Assembly (NCBI GenBank): GCA_945868725.1
Contig: CAMBMU010000003.1
Location: 1 to 64,000, forward strand
Direction of reading: 5' to 3'
DNA: 64,000 bases
Origin: Spirosoma fluviale
Lineage (GTDB): Bacteria; Bacteroidota; Bacteroidia; Cytophagales; Cyclobacteriaceae
Shown in pieces: positions 59,055 to 64,000 of the stretch (positions are counted from its first letter, which is position 1; every line of letters begins with the position of its first letter). The notes beneath the pieces were generated by a model. It did not search any database. It was not told the DNA's origin and was given only the letters and a program-made list of their open reading frames with translations. Both the position numbers and the translations under genes were made by a program.

Positions 59055-59156
59055 GGGGTAAACCTAGGGAGTCTTGGCTAATTACCCAAGCGTGCCGCTT
59101 GATTCAGGTGGCTTATTGCTTGTTTATGGTGATAAAAAAATGGGTATTTTAGCCCC

Positions 59157-59390
59157 ATGAATCCCCAAGTCTTGATCGATATCGTCACACACCGCATGCC
59201 CTTTGGCAAGTACAAGGGACGCCTGCTCTGCGACATCCCTGAAGATTACCTAGTTTGGATGTACAAAAAAGGTTTTCCAGCGGGTAACTTGGGCATGTGC
59301 TTGAATACCTTGTATGAAATCAGACTGAATGGCTTGGAGGAACTAATTCACGAAATTAGATCGCGCTATCCAAACCCATCCAGAGGCTAA
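59157..59390 (+). CDS. DUF3820 family protein
   Basis: MPFGKYKGRLLCDIPEDYLVWMYKKGFPAGNLG. Confidence 0.85.
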   Translation: MNPQVLIDIVTHRMPFGKYKGRLLCDIPEDYLVWMYKKGFPAGNLGMCLNTLYEIRLNGLEELIHEIRSRYPNPSRG

Positions 59391-59411
59391 AATCAAATTC
59401 AGTCGAATAGA

Positions 59412-60548
59412 CTAGGGCTTCACAATCCACTCCTCGTGCAAAATCTGAATGGCACGACGAATCACTCGGATATACCCTTCCTCTTCCGTCGGATCACAGC
59501 CATTGCTGATCACAACAAATCCATACTTTTCTTCGGGATTGAAAAACATAGCGCTATACAAGCCATAAGCAGATCCTGTATGCCCTACCAGTTCCACTCC
59601 TGGGATCAATACATCCGTTTTCCACAGGGCCAAACCGTAGTTTTCATCCGAAGAAAGAGGGGTCTGCATTTCTTGAGAATGGGCTGAAGAAATAAGTCGT
59701 ACCCTACCGACCTTCCCATAATTCATGTGGAGTAAGAGGTACTTGGCTAGATCTGGTGCTGAGATTTTCATGCCCCCCGTAGGAGAGAAAATTGGGGTAC
59801 TATAGCCCGGAATATAGGTTTTGAGTTCCTCGCTTTTGGATACATAGGCAGCTGGTGATGCTGTAAACTTGGACGAATCCCGCTGATAGGCATAGAGTGT
59901 AGCGAGGCGGTTTTTATCCAACTGGTCTACATCATAACCTCCATATAAACCTAGTGGCTTGAGGATATTTTCTTGGATGTAAGCATCAAAGCGAACTTCT
60001 GAATACTTCTCCAATATTGCTCCTGCTAGGTTGAAGTTCAGGTTGCAGTATTCGTAGCCCTTTCCTGGGGCGTAGGCATTGTAAGCTGCTTGCCAAGTAG
60101 CATTCTTCTCCGGATGGATGGCATCCAAGGTAAAGTAGCCCTGCTGATCGTTGATGCTGGACGTATGGGAAAGCAGCATCCGCAGGGTAATCACGGTGTC
60201 CGGAAATTTGGGATTCCGAATCCGAAATCCAATTAGGTTGCTGACGTCATCATCCAAGGAAAGTAATTTTTTCTCGACCAGCTGCAGGAGGGCTGTGGCC
60301 GTGAAGGACTTGGATATGGAAGCGATTCGAAAGAGGTCTGTGGTCTCCAAAGGCTCCTTCCCTTCTTCTTTCCAGCCCAAAGCTTGGGTATGGACTACCT
60401 TCCCCTCCTTGACTACCGCCACAGAAAGTCCCATCACGGGATAGTCCTGCATTAATTGGGTAAGCCGCTGGGTGCTGGACTCTTGTGCCTGCAAGGAGAT
60501 TGTGAATGCGAGCAGGCAACCGAAAAAGACTGTGGAGAAGGTTTTCAT
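59412..60548 (-). CDS. serine hydrolase, beta-lactamase/class C-related
   Basis: LFRIASISKSFTATALLQLVE (SxxK), YEYCNLNFNLAG (YxN), HTGS. Start trimmed to MKTFSTVFFGCLL. Confidence 0.94.
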   Translation of the reverse strand: MKTFSTVFFGCLLAFTISLQAQESSTQRLTQLMQDYPVMGLSVAVVKEGKVVHTQALGWKEEGKEPLETTDLFRIASISKSFTATALLQLVEKKLLSLDDDVSNLIGFRIRNPKFPDTVITLRMLLSHTSSINDQQGYFTLDAIHPEKNATWQAAYNAYAPGKGYEYCNLNFNLAGAILEKYSEVRFDAYIQENILKPLGLYGGYDVDQLDKNRLATLYAYQRDSSKFTASPAAYVSKSEELKTYIPGYSTPIFSPTGGMKISAPDLAKYLLLHMNYGKVGRVRLISSAHSQEMQTPLSSDENYGLALWKTDVLIPGVELVGHTGSAYGLYSAMFFNPEEKYGFVVISNGCDPTEEEGYIRVIRRAIQILHEEWIVKP

Positions 60549-60659
60549 GAGTAAGAAAAGAAGCTTGGTGTTTAGAAGTTTTAATATATGAAATTGGAAT
60601 TGTTTTGAAACGCGCCTAGTCAAAATAGGAACACATCAAATGCTAGCCACAAAATAGAA

Positions 60660-61005
60660 TTTACCTCAAAGGCACCTAGAAAAGCTTTCAAAAGAGAAAA
60701 ACCACATAAACACCAAGAGCGATTTTAAAAAAAACCCAAATAGAAAATGAGAGAATTCCCTTTTATCCTATGTGGCTATATAGCTTACTAATTTCTGTCT
60801 TGAATCTTGCCTGACTACCGCAAGCCCTTGGCGTCTTGGCCGCTTTGCGAGACAATTATTTCACGCGGATCTAGCAGATTTTAGGGGATTTTTCCCGCCG
60901 CGGCGGGCAGGCCCTTGGCGCAAAGGAATAACTGGTTCAAGCATTTTTTCTTAAAATAAAACCACATAGAAGGCACATAGAAAAATCAATGTGGGTTACC
61001 TAATT
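60660..61005. repeat. Composite intergenic repeat cluster
   Basis: aaaaaccacataaacacc, cctatgtggctatatag (inverse), cgcaagcccttggcgtcttggccgctttgcgagac, tttcacgcggatctagcagatttt, CCCGCCGCGGCGGG palindrome (60894-60907), aaaaccacatagaaggcacatagaaa. Confidence 0.7.
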
Positions 61006-61034
61006 TGTAACTTTAAATCCGAATAAATCACTTA

Positions 61035-61661
61035 ATGGCTCAACCCAACACTCAGATCGACCAATTTCTACTCGAAGGTTGCATGCGCTGCTCTTTGGGT
61101 GCTACTCCAGCCTGCAAGGTGCTACTTTGGACGGATATCTTGGAGTTTTTGAGGCAACTAATCTTGGAAACGAAACTCCAGGAAGAACGAAAATGGGGGG
61201 TGCCGACCTACACGATCAATGGAAAAAACGTGGTGATGTTGGGGGTGTTTAAGGATTCCTGTGTGTTGAGTTTTATCAAAGGACAGCTAATCCCTGATCC
61301 TAAGGGACTGCTCGAACTACCGGGTCCCAACTCTATTGAAGGCAGAATCCTTCGATTTACCAAACTCAGCCAAGCTACGTTTTTGGAAAAAGACATTCGA
61401 TACTACCTGCAAGAGGCCATTCTGGTAGAGCAATCTGGGAAGAAGGCAGAACCTAGTTCAAGCCCACAAGAGCTCCCCGAGGAACTCCTTCAAAAATTCG
61501 CGGAGCATCTCGGTCTGGAAGCTGCATTTTTTGCACTGACTCCAGGTCGGCAGCGGGGCTACCTCATCCACTTTTCTGGAGCCAAGCAGTCGCCTACCCG
61601 ACTTAGCCGCATCGAAAAATGTATCCCAAAGATCTTTGCAGGCAAAGGGATGATGGATTAG
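61035..61661 (+). CDS. DUF1801 / YdeI-OmpD-associated family protein
   Basis: LRQLILETKLQEERKWGVPTYTINGKNVVMLGVFKDSCVLSFIKGQLI. Confidence 0.88.
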   Translation: MAQPNTQIDQFLLEGCMRCSLGATPACKVLLWTDILEFLRQLILETKLQEERKWGVPTYTINGKNVVMLGVFKDSCVLSFIKGQLIPDPKGLLELPGPNSIEGRILRFTKLSQATFLEKDIRYYLQEAILVEQSGKKAEPSSSPQELPEELLQKFAEHLGLEAAFFALTPGRQRGYLIHFSGAKQSPTRLSRIEKCIPKIFAGKGMMD

Positions 61662-61674
61662 ATTGATACAAATC

Positions 61675-61740
61675 GTCCACAGTTGGCAGACCACGGTCCA
61701 CAGCTCATTTAATTGAACCACAAACCCTATTTCCTTCCCC
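61675..61740 (+). repeat. Partial copy of the heptad-word repeat, lacking the hairpin
   Basis: GTCCACAGTTGGCAGACCACGGTCCACAGCTCATTTAATTGAACCACAAACCCTATTTCCTT; same order as the 22551-22620 copy. Confidence 0.75.
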
Positions 61741-61813
61741 CACAGATAAAAAAAAGGGAGTGATAAAATTATTTTTTTCTTTTTAAACGTTGAGGCGATT
61801 TTTGGAAGGCCAT

Positions 61814-61843
61814 GAAACAATATTTGTTTCCCGTTTGGGAAAC
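61814..61843. promoter_or_regulatory. Two overlapping dyads upstream of XRE gene (putative autoregulatory operator)
   Basis: GAAACA-N5-TGTTTC (61814-61830) and GTTTCCC-N4-GGGAAAC (61826-61843), both perfect arms. Confidence 0.65.
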
Positions 61844-61905
61844 TATTTTTTTAACTTATCCGTTTAACATATGAAATTCCAAAAGTTTCAAAGTTAAATT
61901 CCACC

Positions 61906-62223
61906 ATGAAAAATAAACCACTTCAGCAATTCTCACTAGAAGAGATCACCGATAAATACATCGGAAAGAAAGGAAGCGAAAAACGTGATGCATTTGAAAA
62001 TGAATTACGATTAGACTTATTAGGTGAAGCACTAAAACAAACGCGAATCAAGCAAAAGCTTACCCAAGCAGAATTGGGAAAGCTTGTTGGAGTTCAAAAA
62101 TCTCAAATATCAAAACTTGAAAACAGTGTGAAAGATGCAAGATTTGAAACCGTACTCAAGGTTTTTAAAGCCTTGAATACCCGCATCACATTCAAATTAG
62201 AGATGGAAGAAACTACGTCCTAA
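61906..62223 (+). CDS. XRE-family HTH transcriptional regulator, antitoxin-like
   Basis: LGEALKQTRIKQKLTQAELGKLVGVQKSQISKLENSVKDARFETVLKVFKAL. Confidence 0.9.
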   Translation: MKNKPLQQFSLEEITDKYIGKKGSEKRDAFENELRLDLLGEALKQTRIKQKLTQAELGKLVGVQKSQISKLENSVKDARFETVLKVFKALNTRITFKLEMEETTS

Positions 62224-62361
62224 CACTCAGATTCTACCTCTTGCCTTTGGACTAAATTCTTTCATTTTTTCCTTTTTAAACTCACTCCTCCAGTTAGCTA
62301 CCCATTGTAATCTTAGCAATTACCTGCGTTCTTTGTAGAAGCAAGAATATTTCTACCCACC

Positions 62362-63708
62362 ATGTCCCAAGCTACGCTTATCCAGCAAGTCACCCTTGTC
62401 AACGAAGGCCAAATCCAAGTTACTGACGTCCTAATTGAAGGGGAACGCATCCAAAAAATCGGTTCCATCCCGGCTCAAAACCAGTACCAGATCGTGGATG
62501 GTCGCGGCAAGTACTTGCTTCCTGGAGTGATCGACGGACAGGTACACTTTCGTGATCCCGGACTGACGCACAAGGCAGACTTGACAAGCGAAAGTAAGGC
62601 AGCCATCGCCGGTGGAGTCACCTCCTTTATCGAGATGCCCAACACCCGTCCCAATACGCTCACACTCGAACTTTGGGCCGACAAATACGAGTTGGCCTCC
62701 ACCAAATCGCTGGCCAACTATGGCTTCTTGCTTGGCATCACCGCCGACAACTTGGACGAGGTCATCCAATGGGACACCTCCAAGCACCTCGCCATCACGG
62801 ATGATGGGCTTTATTTTACGGGAAAGGGGAATATCCTCGCAGATCAACCCGCCATGTTGGAGAAACTTTTTGCAGCGCACAAAGGACTGATCGCCATCCA
62901 CTCTGAAAAGGAGGCGATCATCGAGAAAAATGAGGAACTCTACCGAGAAAAATACGGAGAAAATGTGCCCATCGCCTGCCATCCGCTGATCCGAAGTGAA
63001 CAGGCTTGCTACGAGGCTACGGAACGGGCCATCGGCCTTGCCGAAAAACATGGGGCTAGATTGCATATCCTCCACCTGAGCACTGCCAAGGAAACGAATC
63101 TTTTTCGCAACGACATTCCCTTGGCCGATAAAAACATCACGACCGAAGTATCGGTGCACCACCTCTGGTTTACGGACCAGGACTACGAGCGACTTGGTGT
63201 CTTGATCAAGTGGAACCCTGCCATCAAAACCCAAAAAGACAAAGATGGGCTACTTGCCGCCCTTCTTGAAGACCGCATCGACATCATTACCACGGATCAT
63301 GCTCCGCATACCTTGGAAGAAAAACAAAAGCCCTACTTCCAGTCCATGTCTGGCGCTCCTTTGGTGCAGCACTCCCTCAACTGTCTCCTTGAATTCTACA
63401 CACAAGGCAAAATCAGTCTCGAAAAAATTGTGGAGAAAATGTGCCATAACCCCGCCATCCTCTACCGCATTAAGGAACGCGGCTACATCCGTGAAGGCTA
63501 CTTTGCAGACTTGACCTTGGTGGATCTCAACAGCGAATGGACCGTAAGCAAGGAAAATATCCTGTACAAGTGTGGTTGGTCTCCTCTGGAAGGCACCACC
63601 TTCCACAACCAAGTAGTGAAAACCTGGGTCAACGGACACTTGGCCTACGCGGACGGAGTATTTCACGAGGAGGTCAAAGGCAAAGCCCTGGAAGTTCAAT
63701 CCAACTAA
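62362..63708 (+). CDS. pyrC: dihydroorotase
   Basis: LLPGVIDGQVHFRDPGLTHKADLTSESKAAIAGGVTSFIEMPNT; DIITTDHAPHTLEEK. Confidence 0.95.
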   Translation: MSQATLIQQVTLVNEGQIQVTDVLIEGERIQKIGSIPAQNQYQIVDGRGKYLLPGVIDGQVHFRDPGLTHKADLTSESKAAIAGGVTSFIEMPNTRPNTLTLELWADKYELASTKSLANYGFLLGITADNLDEVIQWDTSKHLAITDDGLYFTGKGNILADQPAMLEKLFAAHKGLIAIHSEKEAIIEKNEELYREKYGENVPIACHPLIRSEQACYEATERAIGLAEKHGARLHILHLSTAKETNLFRNDIPLADKNITTEVSVHHLWFTDQDYERLGVLIKWNPAIKTQKDKDGLLAALLEDRIDIITTDHAPHTLEEKQKPYFQSMSGAPLVQHSLNCLLEFYTQGKISLEKIVEKMCHNPAILYRIKERGYIREGYFADLTLVDLNSEWTVSKENILYKCGWSPLEGTTFHNQVVKTWVNGHLAYADGVFHEEVKGKALEVQSN

Positions 63709-63766
63709 GCCCTTAAGGCTGGATTTTTTGAAGGGAGGCAAAGAGGGGGTAGATACCTTTGAAGCC

Positions 63767-63868
63767 ATGGCCAAAAAAGGCCTGTGGATCATTGATCGCG
63801 TGGTGCAGGAAGAACTCAAGGGAGGTGTGGACTTAAGCAGCAATAGCTGGTATATCCCAAAAAAGTAA
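63767..63868 (+). CDS. small ORF, possibly a gene remnant or small protein
   Basis: MAKKGLWIIDRVVQEELKGGVDLSSNSWYIPKK*; frame stays open upstream into the end of pyrC. Confidence 0.3.
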   Translation: MAKKGLWIIDRVVQEELKGGVDLSSNSWYIPKK

Positions 63869-63890
63869 GCCTTCTCTCGAGTACAACTAC

Positions 63891-64000
63891 TTACATCCCG
63901 TGCTTTTCACACATCCCTTTGATGAGTTGGTAGCCCTGCTCCGCCATCTCCCAAGGAGCGGAAAACTCGCGCCACACCCCGATGGCATTCGCAAAAGCAG
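63891..64000 (-). CDS. 3' end of an unidentified CDS, truncated by window edge
   Basis: ..AFANAIGVWREFSAPWEMAEQGYQLIKGMCEKHGM*. Confidence 0.55.
   Translation of the reverse strand, partial: AFANAIGVWREFSAPWEMAEQGYQLIKGMCEKHGM

Noticed and set aside
61660-61905. HigB/RelE toxin upstream of the XRE gene
   Set aside because: No adequate ORF; only a short open stretch ending in TGA at 61812-61814, and no toxin motif.
62431-63234. 267-aa minus-strand ORF antisense to pyrC
   Set aside because: Lies entirely inside the well-supported dihydroorotase gene; the translation shows no recognisable domain, so it is a by-product of codon bias.
63250-63843. 197-aa minus-strand ORF over the 3' end of pyrC
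   Set aside because: Antisense to pyrC; no domain signal.
1-64000. CRISPR array
   Set aside because: No regularly spaced identical repeats with unique spacers; the heptad arrays have a 7-nt period and no spacers.

Overview
The window is a 64-kb Bacteroidota chromosomal segment. The gene set, TANNTTTG-type promoters and SusCD/TonB/FG-GAP proteins suggest Cyclobacteriaceae/Algoriphagus-like, but that is inference. Most of it is housekeeping: ftsE 3' end, CCA-adding-type nucleotidyltransferase, pyrG, yidC, parAB-DUF5683-dapB-lepB, ung, apaG, rpsF-rpsR-rplI, tRNA-Gln, M14 peptidase, prs, rplY, pth, a SAM riboswitch with a sulfhydrylase, hisS, ybaB, pdhB, LytS/LytTR, tsaC/sua5, mutT, mltG, ybgC, yihY, tRNA-Ser and pyrC. 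Accessory parts: (i) a SusC-SusD-FG-GAP/ASPIC locus next to an N4-GlcNAc-asparaginase/CutC/cytochrome-FG-GAP operon and a creatininase-family gene; (ii) an AT-rich island just after tRNA-Ser with a multi-copy membrane-protein family (two intact, one decayed), a small Cys-rich protein, a HExxH lipoprotein and a 67-bp duplicated gene fragment; (iii) a dispersed intergenic repeat family built from 7-nt-periodic words, sometimes joined to an 11-bp inverted-repeat hairpin; (iv) a composite intergenic repeat cluster near 60.7-61.0 kb; (v) an apparently orphan XRE regulator with overlapping dyads upstream. No CRISPR, rRNA, prophage or IS transposase was seen. All calls are by eye, with no database search.
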